Positions 31,220 to 45,751 of a DNA stretch of 50,707 nucleotides are shown in pieces. This stretch comes from an uncultured Myxococcales bacterium (GTDB taxonomy: Bacteria > Myxococcota_A > Bradymonadia > UBA7976 > UBA1532). Position numbers and translations under genes: made by a program. Position 1 is the first letter of the stretch, and the number at the start of each line of letters is the position of its first letter. The stretch lies in the NCBI GenBank assembly GCA_903847385.1, contig CAINDO010000289.1:1-50707 (forward strand), given 5' to 3'. The notes beneath the pieces are model-generated. The model ran no database searches. It saw nothing but the letters and a program-made list of their open reading frames with translations, and was not told the origin of the DNA.

Positions 31220-33937
31220 TTAATCCCCGTCGGGCCCGCTTAAATCACTCGCGCCGGCCGTGAAATCGAACGCGAACACGCTCTGCGACACGGCCAGGCG
31301 GTGGCCATCGCCGGCCGTCTCCAGCAGCGGCGCGAGGCCCAGGCCGCGCAGGGTGGAGAGCGCGACGTTCAGGCGGTTCCGGGCGGCCTCCGGGCGCAGG
31401 CGCGGCTCGTCCGGCCAGGCGGCCGCCACCAGGTCCGCGCGGGCGATCGCGGCCCCGGGCGCACCGTCGAGGCGCGCCTGGAGCAGCGCGGCCAGCAGGC
31501 GTGTCAGGGGCAGGCGCCGCGACAGATCGACGACCTCGCCCGAGGGCAGGCGCACGGCCCGCCCGGCGCGATCCACGTGCCAGCCGGTGAGGGCGCGCTC
31601 GACCCGCTCACAGGCGGCGCGCAGCAGGCGCAGCGCGAGGGCCAGGTCGAAGCTCGGCAGCGATTCGAGCGTGGTCAGGGTCGCGCGAGCGGCGCGGTGG
31701 GCCTCGGCGCCCTCGCCCGAGGCGGTGGCCTGCACGGCGGCGCCCGCCTCCGCCAGCGCCCGATACACCGCGGGCAGGTGCCGCACGTGCTGGCCGTATG
31801 CGTGCGTCAGCGCCGCGTCCGCGCCCGAGAGCGCGGCCTCCGTGCCCGGCACGTCGCCCGCCAGCGCCGGCACGGCGGCCTGGGCGGCGTGCGCGATGCC
31901 CGCGAAGCCCCGGTCCCCGGCGGCGAGGGTCCGCGACAGTCCCGCCGCGAGCAGGCCCGGCGCCTCGGTGTCCCCGAGCTCGGCGGCGAGCAGCCCGCGG
32001 TAGATGCGCAGGCTGCCGCCCATGCGCGGATCCCCCAGCGCGTCGAACACGGCGCAGGCCTGCACGTAGTCGGCCTCGGCCTCGGCAAGCCGCCCCTCGA
32101 CGTGGGCGATGATGCCGCGCTGGCCCCGCATCACCGCCTCGGGCCGCAGGTTGCCGAACGCCGCGTGCCGCGCGAGCGCCTGTTCGACGTGTTCCCGGGC
32201 GCGCCGCGTCTCGCCGTGCTCGGCCAGGGTGGTGGCCAGGAAGCCGTGCACGATGCCCGCTTGCCGGTCGTCGCCGACCTCGGCGAGCAGCGCGAGCGAG
32301 CGCTCGCAGCGCGCGACGGCCCCGGCGAAGTCGCTCTCGGCCAGGGACAGCAGGGCCTGCGCGCCGATCATCACGGCCGTGTTGCGGCGGTCGCCGGCGG
32401 CCTCCAGGCGGGCCTCGGCGCGCGTCAGATGCACGGCGGCGTCGGCGTACTGGCCCCGGGCGTGGCACAGTGCGCCCAGGCGGCCCTCGGCGAGCCCCTC
32501 CAGGCGCAGGTCGCCGAGCGCGTGCGCCACCGCGAGCGCGCAGGCGTAGTCGGCCTCGGCGGCGTCGTGGCGGCCCAGCACCCGCAGGGCCATGCCGCGG
32601 GCGTCGAGCAGCTCGCCCAGGCGCAGGCGCTCGGACGCGGCCTCGGGCGCGGCCTCGGCGTCGATGGCGGCGTCCAGGAGCGCGACCTGCACGCGCGGCG
32701 GCTCGCGGGTGCCCAGGTAGGCCAGGGCGGCGTGCACGGCCGCGCGGCGGGCGGCGGGGGCGCCGTGCAGCGCGATGTGGCGCAGCTCGGGGTACAGGGC
32801 GGAAAGGGCGTCGAGCATCTCGCGCATGCGCGGCCCGTGGGCCAGGGGCGCCCAGTTGGCCGCGCGGTCCAGAAAGTGCGCCGCGTGCCGGCCCCGCGCA
32901 CCGGCCTCGGTCGTTGCGTCCAGCTTGCGCGCGGCGAAGTCCCGGATGCTCTCGGCCAGCGAGAAGCGGACGGGCCGTGCCCGCGTGGCGATGAGCAGGT
33001 GCTTGCGCACGAGCGACTGCAGCGCGTCCAGCACGAGCGGGGGCTCGTGTTCGGCGTCGCCGGGCGGTGGGGGCAGCGCGAGCACCGCCTCCGCGTCCGC
33101 CAGCCCGAACGCGGCCTCGAACACGCTCGCCTGGGACAAGGCCGCCTGCTCCGCCGGGCCCAGCAGGCGCCACGACCAGTCGATGGTCTGCCAGAGCGTG
33201 CCGTGCCGATCCTGGGGCGCGCTCGGGTCGCGCAGCGCCGCGAAGCGTTGCGACAGCAGGCGCTCCAGCTCGTCCAGCGACAGCAGCTCCAGCCGGGCGG
33301 CGGCCAGCTCCAGGGCCAGGGGCAGGCCCTCCAGCGGGGCGACGATGCGCGCGACGGTCGCCGTCTCCGCGGCGGTCACCCCCGGCGGCAGGCCGGCGGC
33401 CCCGGCGCGGGCGAGGAACAGCGCCGTCGCGGCCTCCACGTCCAGCCCGGGCACCTCGACGACGGTCTCCGTGCCGACCTCCAGCGCCTGGCGCGAGGTG
33501 ATCAGCACCCGCAGCGCGGGCAGGGCCTCCCCGAGCTCCGCCACGGCCTCGGCGGCGGCGGGCTCCAGCTGTTCGAAGTTGTCCAGCACCAGCCGGCGCA
33601 GGCCCCGTGCGTCCAGCAGGCGGGCGAGGGCGACCGCGGGCGGGCCGCCGCCCTCGAGCGTGAAGCCGCCGGCGCGGGCGATGGCGTCGCACATCTCCAG
33701 GGCCGTCGTGGCGCGGGAGAGTTCCACGAACATCGCCTCCGGGCGGGCGGCCCGGGCGAGGCTGGTCTTGCCGATGCCGCCGGGCCCCACCAGCGTGACG
33801 CAGGGGGCGTCGTCGAGCGCGGCCAGGGCCCGCCGCAGCGCGTCGCGGCCATACAGGGGGTCGGCGAGCGGGCGGCGTTGGGGGGGCGACGTGTCCTGCA
33901 CGGCGGCGAGCTTACGCCCGGCCGCGGCGCAGGTCAC
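31220..33937 (-). CDS. ATPase/TPR regulator with C-terminal winged helix
   Basis: A 905-aa protein if it starts at GTG 33937, which overlaps the stop of the SnoaL-like gene (GTGA). GTG 33901 is an alternative giving 893 aa. The N-terminal NTPase has Walker A GPGGIGKT (51-58, K57), a Walker B-like LVLDNFEQL and the sensor-like VLITSRQAL, as in AfsR/LuxR-type STAND ATPases. GLPLALELAAARLELLSLDEL is the conserved stretch after it. About 300 residues of TPR-like helices follow. Residues about 800-890 resemble an OmpR/SARP-type winged helix (LVAAAWPDEPRLRPEAARNR, then LSTLRGLGLAPLLETAGDGHRL). The DNA-binding domain is thus at the C-terminus, the reverse of AfsR. It is likely an ATP-switched transcription factor. 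Targets are unknown, but the SnoaL-like gene is coupled. Confidence 0.85.
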   Translation of the reverse strand: MTCAAAGRKLAAVQDTSPPQRRPLADPLYGRDALRRALAALDDAPCVTLVGPGGIGKTSLARAARPEAMFVELSRATTALEMCDAIARAGGFTLEGGGPPAVALARLLDARGLRRLVLDNFEQLEPAAAEAVAELGEALPALRVLITSRQALEVGTETVVEVPGLDVEAATALFLARAGAAGLPPGVTAAETATVARIVAPLEGLPLALELAAARLELLSLDELERLLSQRFAALRDPSAPQDRHGTLWQTIDWSWRLLGPAEQAALSQASVFEAAFGLADAEAVLALPPPPGDAEHEPPLVLDALQSLVRKHLLIATRARPVRFSLAESIRDFAARKLDATTEAGARGRHAAHFLDRAANWAPLAHGPRMREMLDALSALYPELRHIALHGAPAARRAAVHAALAYLGTREPPRVQVALLDAAIDAEAAPEAASERLRLGELLDARGMALRVLGRHDAAEADYACALAVAHALGDLRLEGLAEGRLGALCHARGQYADAAVHLTRAEARLEAAGDRRNTAVMIGAQALLSLAESDFAGAVARCERSLALLAEVGDDRQAGIVHGFLATTLAEHGETRRAREHVEQALARHAAFGNLRPEAVMRGQRGIIAHVEGRLAEAEADYVQACAVFDALGDPRMGGSLRIYRGLLAAELGDTEAPGLLAAGLSRTLAAGDRGFAGIAHAAQAAVPALAGDVPGTEAALSGADAALTHAYGQHVRHLPAVYRALAEAGAAVQATASGEGAEAHRAARATLTTLESLPSFDLALALRLLRAACERVERALTGWHVDRAGRAVRLPSGEVVDLSRRLPLTRLLAALLQARLDGAPGAAIARADLVAAAWPDEPRLRPEAARNRLNVALSTLRGLGLAPLLETAGDGHRLAVSQSVFAFDFTAGASDLSGPDGD

Positions 33938-34413
33938 GCCGGGCGGCGGGCCGGGGGCGGCGCCTGCTTCTTGAACAGGCCCACGGCCAGGCTGTAGCCG
34001 AACAGCGTGCCGAAGCCCATCTGCGTCATCAGGCCGAGCAGGTCCGTGGTCTGCCACTCCTGCATCACCCGGTCGCCCTCGATGCGGCGGGTGAACTGCC
34101 CGGTGATCACCACGTTCTTCTTCGTCGCCGGCGCGCCCATGAACTTCCCCACGTTCTTGGCGCGCGTGATGAACCGGATGCTCACCAGGTCGCCCTCGGC
34201 GAGCACGTGGGTGAACTCCATGGTCATGTCCGCCATCGCGTCCTTGAGCGCCTGCATGAAGCCGATGTACTCGTCCCGCGTGTAGACGACCCCGTCGCCG
34301 GTGTAGGTGAAGCCCGTGTCCAGCAGACCATCCAGCCTGGCCCACTCGCCCTCGAGGATGGCGCGCGACACGGAGAGAGCGACCTTCTTCTTTGCTTCGA
34401 GTTCCTGGTTCAT
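33934..34413 (-). CDS. SnoaL-like (NTF2-fold) protein
   Basis: A 159-aa protein from ATG 34413, with an ideal AAGGAG 7 nt upstream. The sequence has the NTF2-like pattern of ester-cyclase/SnoaL relatives: an N-terminal helical pair (LSVSRAILEGEWARLDGLLD), then FTYTGDGVVYTRDEYIGFM, a beta sheet, and RVMQEWQTTDLLGLM. Family members include polyketide cyclases, isomerases and ligand-binding proteins, so the reaction is not determined. It is first in an operon with the ATPase regulator (GTGA overlap) and diverges from a MarR-type repressor, which probably controls it. Confidence 0.85.
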   Translation of the reverse strand: MNQELEAKKKVALSVSRAILEGEWARLDGLLDTGFTYTGDGVVYTRDEYIGFMQALKDAMADMTMEFTHVLAEGDLVSIRFITRAKNVGKFMGAPATKKNVVITGQFTRRIEGDRVMQEWQTTDLLGLMTQMGFGTLFGYSLAVGLFKKQAPPPARRPA

Positions 34414-34435
34414 CGGCACTCCTTGTGTGGGTGTG

Positions 34436-34465
34436 ATAATGATTGTGCCACGCAATGATTGTCAA
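34436..34465 (-). promoter_or_regulatory. SnoaL operon promoter with MarR operator-like repeats
   Basis: On the minus strand TTGACA (34465-34460) and CATTAT (34441-34436) are 18 bp apart, a good -35 and a fair -10. Two copies of AATGATTGT on the plus strand (34438-34446 and 34454-34462), 16 bp apart, cover the -10, the spacer and the -35. Repeats so placed would let a repressor such as the divergent MarR block the promoter. A plus-strand promoter for marR itself would overlap this region, but I see no clear one. Confidence 0.6.
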
Positions 34466-34488
34466 CGTGAACTTTGTGGAGACCCCCG

Positions 34489-34947
34489 ATGAGCAGCCCC
34501 GATCTCGACGCCCTGCCCGACGCCCTCTCCGGGCACGTGGGCTACCTGCTGGTGCGCCTGGGCAAACACGCGCAGCGGCTCTTCTCGCTGGAGATCGGCG
34601 CGCTCGGCCTGCGCCCGCCCCACTGCGACATCCTGCTGACGCTCTCGGCGCAGGGCGCCCTGGCGCAGGTGGACATCGCCACCACGCTGCACATCGAGCG
34701 GGCGCACCTGGTCGCGCTGCTGGACCAGTTGACCGCGCTGGGGCTGGTGGTGCGCACGCCGGACGCGGCGGATCGCCGGCGACACGCCGTGCGCCTCACG
34801 GAGGCGGGCGTCGACACCGCCGCCCGCGTCGCGGCCATCGCGCGCGAGGTCGAGGGCGCGCTCCTGGCCGACCTCTCGGAGGCCGAGGCGGCGTCTTTGA
34901 GGTCGATGCTGCGCCGCCTGGCCCGCGACGCGGACGAGGGCGACTGA
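34489..34947 (+). CDS. MarR family transcriptional regulator
   Basis: A 152-aa protein of normal MarR length. GGAG at 34478-34481 is 7 nt upstream of ATG 34489. The N-terminal helix is followed by the winged helix: LRPPHCDILLTLSAQGALAQ, VDIATTLHIERAHLVALLDQ as recognition helix region, LTALGLVVRTPDAADRRRHA as the wing with the conserved D-x-R-R-x segment. A C-terminal dimerisation helix ends the protein. The divergent position to the SnoaL/ATPase operon, with overlapping direct repeats in the intergenic space, points to ligand-controlled repression of that operon and of itself. Confidence 0.9.
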   Translation: MSSPDLDALPDALSGHVGYLLVRLGKHAQRLFSLEIGALGLRPPHCDILLTLSAQGALAQVDIATTLHIERAHLVALLDQLTALGLVVRTPDAADRRRHAVRLTEAGVDTAARVAAIAREVEGALLADLSEAEAASLRSMLRRLARDADEGD

Positions 34948-34969
34948 CCGTTCCCGTCAGGGGCAGTCG
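34941..34969. terminator. Weak hairpin between convergent marR and MopE-like genes
   Basis: CGACTG (34941-34946) and CAGTCG (34964-34969) are complementary, and an overlapping alternative pairs CTGAC (34944-34948) with GTCAG (34956-34960). The stops of the two convergent genes (34947 and 34957) lie inside. It might end both transcripts, but the stem is short. Confidence 0.3.
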
Positions 34970-37900
34970 GCGTCCGCGGCGTCCACGGTGCCGTCGCAGT
35001 CGTTGTCCAGGCGGTCGGCGCAGGCGGCCTCCGTGGCCTGGTAGCCGACGACGCCGGCGTAGTTCGGCTCGGCCCACAGGCCCGCGCGGCAGACCTTCAG
35101 GGTGCCGCGGCACACGCCGCGCTGCTGGTCGGCGTCGGGCCCGGCCTCCAGGTCGGCGGGCTCGTCCACCTGGCCATCGCAGTCGTTGTCCAGGCCGTCG
35201 CAGCTCACCTCGGGGTCCTCGAAGTCGGGCCGCGCCGTGTAGTCCGGCTCGATGAAGCCGTTCTCCCCGTCGCAGACCAGGCGAGCGCCGGCGCATACGC
35301 CGCGCTGCTCGTCCGAGAGCGGCGGGTCCACGTTGTCCACGGCGCCGTCGCAGTCGTCGTCCAGGCCGTTGCAGGTCTCGGCCTCGGGCGCGCCGGGCTG
35401 CACGGAGCACCCGGCGGTGCCGTCCGCCGCGCAGCCGATCACACCGGTGGCCGCGCACACGCCCACACCCACGGTGCAGGCCGTGTTCGTGGCGAAGCCG
35501 TCGTCCACCTGGCCGTCGCAGTCGTTGTCGATGCCGTCGCAGACCTCGGCGGGGAAGTCCCAGGCGCAGGCGCCGTACACGTTGGCGCCCGCGGCGCACC
35601 GGCGGAAGCCCGTCACGCCGCAGCGCACCTCGCACTCGGCCATGCACTCGCCGCCGCCCTCGCAGGCCCGCGTGCCGCGGCCGCAGGTGCTGTCGCAGGC
35701 CTCGCGGATGCCCTCGTCGATGTCGCCGTCACAGTCGTCGTCGATGCCGTCGCACACGTCCGGCTCGGCGACGGGCTCGATGCCCCCGGCGCAGGCCACG
35801 GCGCCGTCGATGCACGCCCGCGTCCCGGGCAGGCAGGCGCCCACGTCGTTGCCGCAGCCCTGGCCGAGGCCGAGGCTGTCGGTGAAGTCCACCCGCGCGC
35901 TGGTCTGACCGGCGCGCAGGAGCACCACGTCCGGCGGCAGCGGCAGGCGGCTGCCCGACTGGTCGCGCAGGTCGCGGACCTCGATCTGCCCGCCGTTGGG
36001 GTCGTCGAAGCGCAGTTGCAGCGTGCCTCCGGGCACGACGACCACGGTCTGGCCCAGGGGGATCTGGAAGAAGCCCAGGTCGACCCAGATGAGCTGCGTG
36101 TTCTCCAGCACCACCTGCTCGCGGCCGTCCGCCAGGATCGCCACCAGCCGCGCGCTCGGCGTGAACTGGCTCTGCGGGCCCAGCACGAGCACCATCTGCG
36201 TGGGCACGCCGCGGTCGACCTCGTCCACGCCGCCGTCGCAGTCGTTGTCCAGGCCGTCGCAGACCTCGGGCGTGGGGTCGCCCAGGCAGGGGTTCTCCGG
36301 CGGCACGATGGTGTAGGCCACGTTGAACTGCAGCTCGCACCCGGTGCGGTCGTTGCGGTAGGGGCCCTCGACCGTGACCACGTCGTCGCCGGCCTCCATC
36401 GTGCCGTTGCACACCAGCGTCACGACGCCGGCGTGGTCGGTCACCCGCTGCACGTTGGGCTCGCTGCGGTTGTTGGCCGGGTCGATGCCCGGGGCCTTCA
36501 GGGTGTCCCGGGTCCGGTCGTTGTCGATGTAGGTCATGCTGAAGCGGTTGCCACCCACGAACGTCGCGACCATGCCCTCGGCGCCCGTGCGCACGGAGCG
36601 CTGGATGTAGCCCTCCGTGGGCGTGTGGTACTGCTCCAGGGCCTCGATGGTCATCGTGGTCAGGACCTCGTCCGTGCCCTGGCCGCCGAACTCCACCGTC
36701 AGGTTCATCGTCACGTTGCTGCCGCCGAACGACGCGTCCTGGGCGCGCAGCAGCGGGTTGAGCGAGAACGAGCCGCTCCAGCTGCGCAGGCAGGCGCCGT
36801 CCTCGTCCGTCTCGCCGTCGCAGTCGTTGTCGACGCCGTCGCAGATGCGGCGGCAGCCGGCCGGCGAGCCGGCGGGGCAGCCCTCGGGCGCGGGGTCGAG
36901 CACGGGCAGGCAGGTGATCTCGCCGCCCTCGCACTTCCAGGCCGTGACGGAGCACGCGCCCTGGTACTGCGCGGCCGGGTCCTGGCAGGGGTCGCCGAAG
37001 CCGGTGCCGTCGGGCTGGCCGGGCACGGGCACGCCAGTGAGCTCCTCGTCGGTCTCGCCGTCGCAGTCGTTGTCCAGGCCGTCGCAGGTGGTCTCGACGC
37101 CGGGCTCGTAGCGGGCCACGGGCAGGCAGTCGAGCACGCCGGCGATGCACTGCGTGGCGCGCACGCCGCACACGCCGGGCAGACCCGCCTGGGCCGGCAG
37201 ACCCGTCGAGGGCGACGCCGCGGCGCAGGGCACGCCGCTGCTGTCTTCGTCCGTCTCGCCGTCGCAGTCGTTGTCCAGGCCGTCGCAGATCTCGTCGGTC
37301 GGGGTCGGCGGATCACACACCAGCGTCGTGTCGTCGCAGCGGGGCGTGCCCTCGGCGCACACGCCGAGCAGACCCGTGGCGCAGCTCAGGGGCCCGTCCT
37401 CGTCCGTCTGTCCGTCGGCGTCGTTGTCCACGCGGTCGCAGGGGACCTCGAGACACTCGAGCCGGCCGTAGTCGGCCTCGAGCCCGACACACGACGGAGT
37501 GTTCACGGCCAGGCCGGGGCACATCAGATCGTCGGCGCGCTGCGCGTGGCGATACATGGCCTCGGCGCAAGTGTTCACGCAGCCGCCGGTGTAACCCACG
37601 TGGCCGGGGTTGGCCTGGTAGGCGGCGTAGGGCACGGCGCCCCACACGGCGGTGTTGGGGCGCGGGGGGCCGCCGGCCGGGGTGCAGCCCAGGCGGGGCT
37701 CGGCGGGGTTGCCACCCGCCGCGGCCACGGGCGCGCCGGTCGCCAGGCAGTCGTTGATCTCGAAGCGGGCGCTGGCCTGGGCCGGCGTCATCTCCAGCGG
37801 CTGCGCCTCGTCGGGCACGTCGCGCACGACCACACACTTGAACTGGCTGTGGTGCAGCAGGCCCTCGGCGGCGAAGTCCATGCCCACGGGCGGGTCCTGG

Positions 37901-39951
37901 TCCACGTGGGGATCGGCGCGGCGCTGGCAGCTCTGCCAGTAGGTCTCGGCGCCGGGGTACTGCAGCGGCACCTCGCCGGCCGTGGCCGGGTCGCGCCGGC
38001 GCTCGGCGATGTGCCAGGCGCCCTGGTCCGGCGTGCCGTCCAGCGCCTCGAACCAGCCGCGGTGCAGCTCCAGGAAGTAGCTGTAGGTGTTCAGGGGCTG
38101 CTGGTCCGGCCGGAAGCCGGGGGCCAAGGGCGCGCTGCCGAACTCGTAGGCGTCCACGAGGCCGTTGTCGTTGTGGTCGGCGCGGGGGCTCTGACACAGC
38201 TTGGTGAAGGGGTTGAGCAGCGCGGCGCTCACGCCGGCGCCGTCGGGGCCCCAGGCGTCCGTGGGCAGGCCCGCCCGCGCCCACTGCTCGCGCAGCGTGC
38301 GGTCGTCGTCGTTGCGCACGCTCTCGTACAGCGGCAGGGGTGCGTCGAGGAACGTCGTCGTCTCCTCGCCGGCCTCGTCGGTCAGCACGATGCGGTCGAT
38401 CTCGCGCAGCGCGCAGCGGGCGTTGGACACGAGCACCGGATCGCCGCTGTCGAAGACCTGGCGGGCGTTCTCGCGCACCCAGCCGTCGCCGTCGGCGTCG
38501 CAGGGCACGGCGGCCACCTCGTTGGCGGTCGAATAGAAGTAGCCCGGCGCGGTCTCGCAGATGCACCAGCCGGCGCGCGTGGGGCGCGGATCGCGGCCCA
38601 CGACGCCCGGGCCGTCGCAGGGCGGGCAGGGCGCGCACTCGCGGCCGTTCCAGAGCTGATCGTCCCGGCAGGGCGTGACGCAGCGCGCGTCGGCGACGGT
38701 GCCCGCGGGGGCCTCCTCGCACTCCAGGCGGCCGCAGGCCAGGTCGCCGCAGGTCAACGGCTCGCGACAGAAACCCGCGGCGTCCTCGACGAGGTCGGGC
38801 AGGCAGGTGGTGCACACGGCCGTCGGCGTGTCGACACACTGGCGGCCCTGGGCGTCACAGCCCAGCGTGCCGCAGTCCATCGGCTCGACACACACGCCGG
38901 TCTCGGGGTGCACCACGCGGCCGGGCAGGCACTCGCCGCACTGCGCGCCGAGCGGCCCTGCGGGGTCGCAGGTGCGGCCCTCCGCGGCGCAGGCCGGCGT
39001 CAGATCGCCCTCGCCCTGGCAGAACGCCCCGGAGATGGGGGCGCAGCGTCCGCCCACGTCCTCGTGGCCGGCCATGCAGGCGCCGCACTCGGCGTCCAGA
39101 TCGGCCGCGCCGGCCACACACAGGCGCCGCACGCTCTGGCAGGCGAGCGAGCCGCAGGTCTCCACGCGGCGGCAGGCCTCGCCCGTCTCGTCGAGCAGGT
39201 GGCCGGGCAGGCAGTCCGTGCAGCGCGCCACGGCGATGTCGCCGGCGGGCCCGGGCTGCGGACCCACGGCGCAGAGGCGGAACTGGGCCGCGCAGGTGTC
39301 GCCGATGCCGCCGGCCACACCGGCGCCACCGCAGTTGCTCGGCACGCAGGTGCCGGCGTCGTCCACGTGGTCGGGCAGGCACCCGGTGCACGCGCCGTCG
39401 GCGCAGTCGCGCCCGGTGCCCGCGCACTCGGCGATCAGGGCCGGCGTGCACACCGGCGCCTCAATGCAGGGGCCGTCGGGCAGCGCCGGATCTCGAATGA
39501 ACCCGGGGATGCAGCCGCCGCAGCGGCCGCGGCCGCCCAAGTGCACACAGACCCGCGACGCCGCCTGACAGTCGGCCAGGATGCTGGTGACCTCGTCGAG
39601 CAGGCAGCTCGGCGGCAGCGGCGAACAGATGCCCGTGCGCTCGCTGAAGGTGAAGCCCGGCTCGCAGGCCGTGTCGCAGTAAGCGTCGTGGCCGTCGGCG
39701 GCCGGGGCGCACAGGATGTGCGGGGCGCAGGTCAGCGTGTCGCAGTCGAAGGGCGCGCGGCACACCTGCTCGGTGGTGTCACAGACCAGGTCGTCGACAC
39801 AGGCCGGCGCGGCGGCGCAGGGGCAGCCCGCCTCGCCGGCGGGGCAGGGGTCGCTGCGCTGCTCGACGTCCGCGTCGCCGCAGGCGCCGAGCGTCAGGAG
39901 CAGGGCGGTCGCGGTGAGATCCCTTAGCCATCGGAGATTACGTGTGTTCAT
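34957..39951 (-). CDS. Giant MopE-like metal-binding-repeat lipoprotein (1664 aa)
   Basis: ATG 39951 has GGAG 8 nt upstream and lies 2 nt after the stop of the preceding gene. The signal ends TLGACG (C24). Residues about 30-480 are Cys-rich with EGF-like spacing. Residues about 484-830 are a mixed domain (begins DADGDGWVRENARQ) with scattered cysteines. From about 835 to the end there are ten copies of the motif C-D/N-G-x-D-N/D-D-C-D-G-x-x-D-E, for example CDGLDNDCDGETDE, matching the putative metal-binding motif of MopE/Myxococcota proteins. It ends right after the last copy (DADCP). The acidic Asp ladder is typical of Ca2+ binding. Between the repeats are non-repeat beta inserts, including VVPGGTLQLRFDDPNGG. 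Third gene of a tight operon with an OM barrel and a TcA-like lipoprotein, so likely a surface-exposed partner of them. Confidence 0.88.
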   Translation of the reverse strand: MNTRNLRWLRDLTATALLLTLGACGDADVEQRSDPCPAGEAGCPCAAAPACVDDLVCDTTEQVCRAPFDCDTLTCAPHILCAPAADGHDAYCDTACEPGFTFSERTGICSPLPPSCLLDEVTSILADCQAASRVCVHLGGRGRCGGCIPGFIRDPALPDGPCIEAPVCTPALIAECAGTGRDCADGACTGCLPDHVDDAGTCVPSNCGGAGVAGGIGDTCAAQFRLCAVGPQPGPAGDIAVARCTDCLPGHLLDETGEACRRVETCGSLACQSVRRLCVAGAADLDAECGACMAGHEDVGGRCAPISGAFCQGEGDLTPACAAEGRTCDPAGPLGAQCGECLPGRVVHPETGVCVEPMDCGTLGCDAQGRQCVDTPTAVCTTCLPDLVEDAAGFCREPLTCGDLACGRLECEEAPAGTVADARCVTPCRDDQLWNGRECAPCPPCDGPGVVGRDPRPTRAGWCICETAPGYFYSTANEVAAVPCDADGDGWVRENARQVFDSGDPVLVSNARCALREIDRIVLTDEAGEETTTFLDAPLPLYESVRNDDDRTLREQWARAGLPTDAWGPDGAGVSAALLNPFTKLCQSPRADHNDNGLVDAYEFGSAPLAPGFRPDQQPLNTYSYFLELHRGWFEALDGTPDQGAWHIAERRRDPATAGEVPLQYPGAETYWQSCQRRADPHVDQDPPVGMDFAAEGLLHHSQFKCVVVRDVPDEAQPLEMTPAQASARFEINDCLATGAPVAAAGGNPAEPRLGCTPAGGPPRPNTAVWGAVPYAAYQANPGHVGYTGGCVNTCAEAMYRHAQRADDLMCPGLAVNTPSCVGLEADYGRLECLEVPCDRVDNDADGQTDEDGPLSCATGLLGVCAEGTPRCDDTTLVCDPPTPTDEICDGLDNDCDGETDEDSSGVPCAAASPSTGLPAQAGLPGVCGVRATQCIAGVLDCLPVARYEPGVETTCDGLDNDCDGETDEELTGVPVPGQPDGTGFGDPCQDPAAQYQGACSVTAWKCEGGEITCLPVLDPAPEGCPAGSPAGCRRICDGVDNDCDGETDEDGACLRSWSGSFSLNPLLRAQDASFGGSNVTMNLTVEFGGQGTDEVLTTMTIEALEQYHTPTEGYIQRSVRTGAEGMVATFVGGNRFSMTYIDNDRTRDTLKAPGIDPANNRSEPNVQRVTDHAGVVTLVCNGTMEAGDDVVTVEGPYRNDRTGCELQFNVAYTIVPPENPCLGDPTPEVCDGLDNDCDGGVDEVDRGVPTQMVLVLGPQSQFTPSARLVAILADGREQVVLENTQLIWVDLGFFQIPLGQTVVVVPGGTLQLRFDDPNGGQIEVRDLRDQSGSRLPLPPDVVLLRAGQTSARVDFTDSLGLGQGCGNDVGACLPGTRACIDGAVACAGGIEPVAEPDVCDGIDDDCDGDIDEGIREACDSTCGRGTRACEGGGECMAECEVRCGVTGFRRCAAGANVYGACAWDFPAEVCDGIDNDCDGQVDDGFATNTACTVGVGVCAATGVIGCAADGTAGCSVQPGAPEAETCNGLDDDCDGAVDNVDPPLSDEQRGVCAGARLVCDGENGFIEPDYTARPDFEDPEVSCDGLDNDCDGQVDEPADLEAGPDADQQRGVCRGTLKVCRAGLWAEPNYAGVVGYQATEAACADRLDNDCDGTVDAADADCP

Positions 39952-39953
39952 CG

Positions 39954-45749
<5,796 letters not shown>

Positions 45750-45751
45750 GA

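Noticed and set aside
36016-39927. 1303-aa plus-strand ORF opposite the MopE-like gene
   Set aside because: No motif and biased composition. The minus strand has ten ordered metal-binding motifs and a lipobox.
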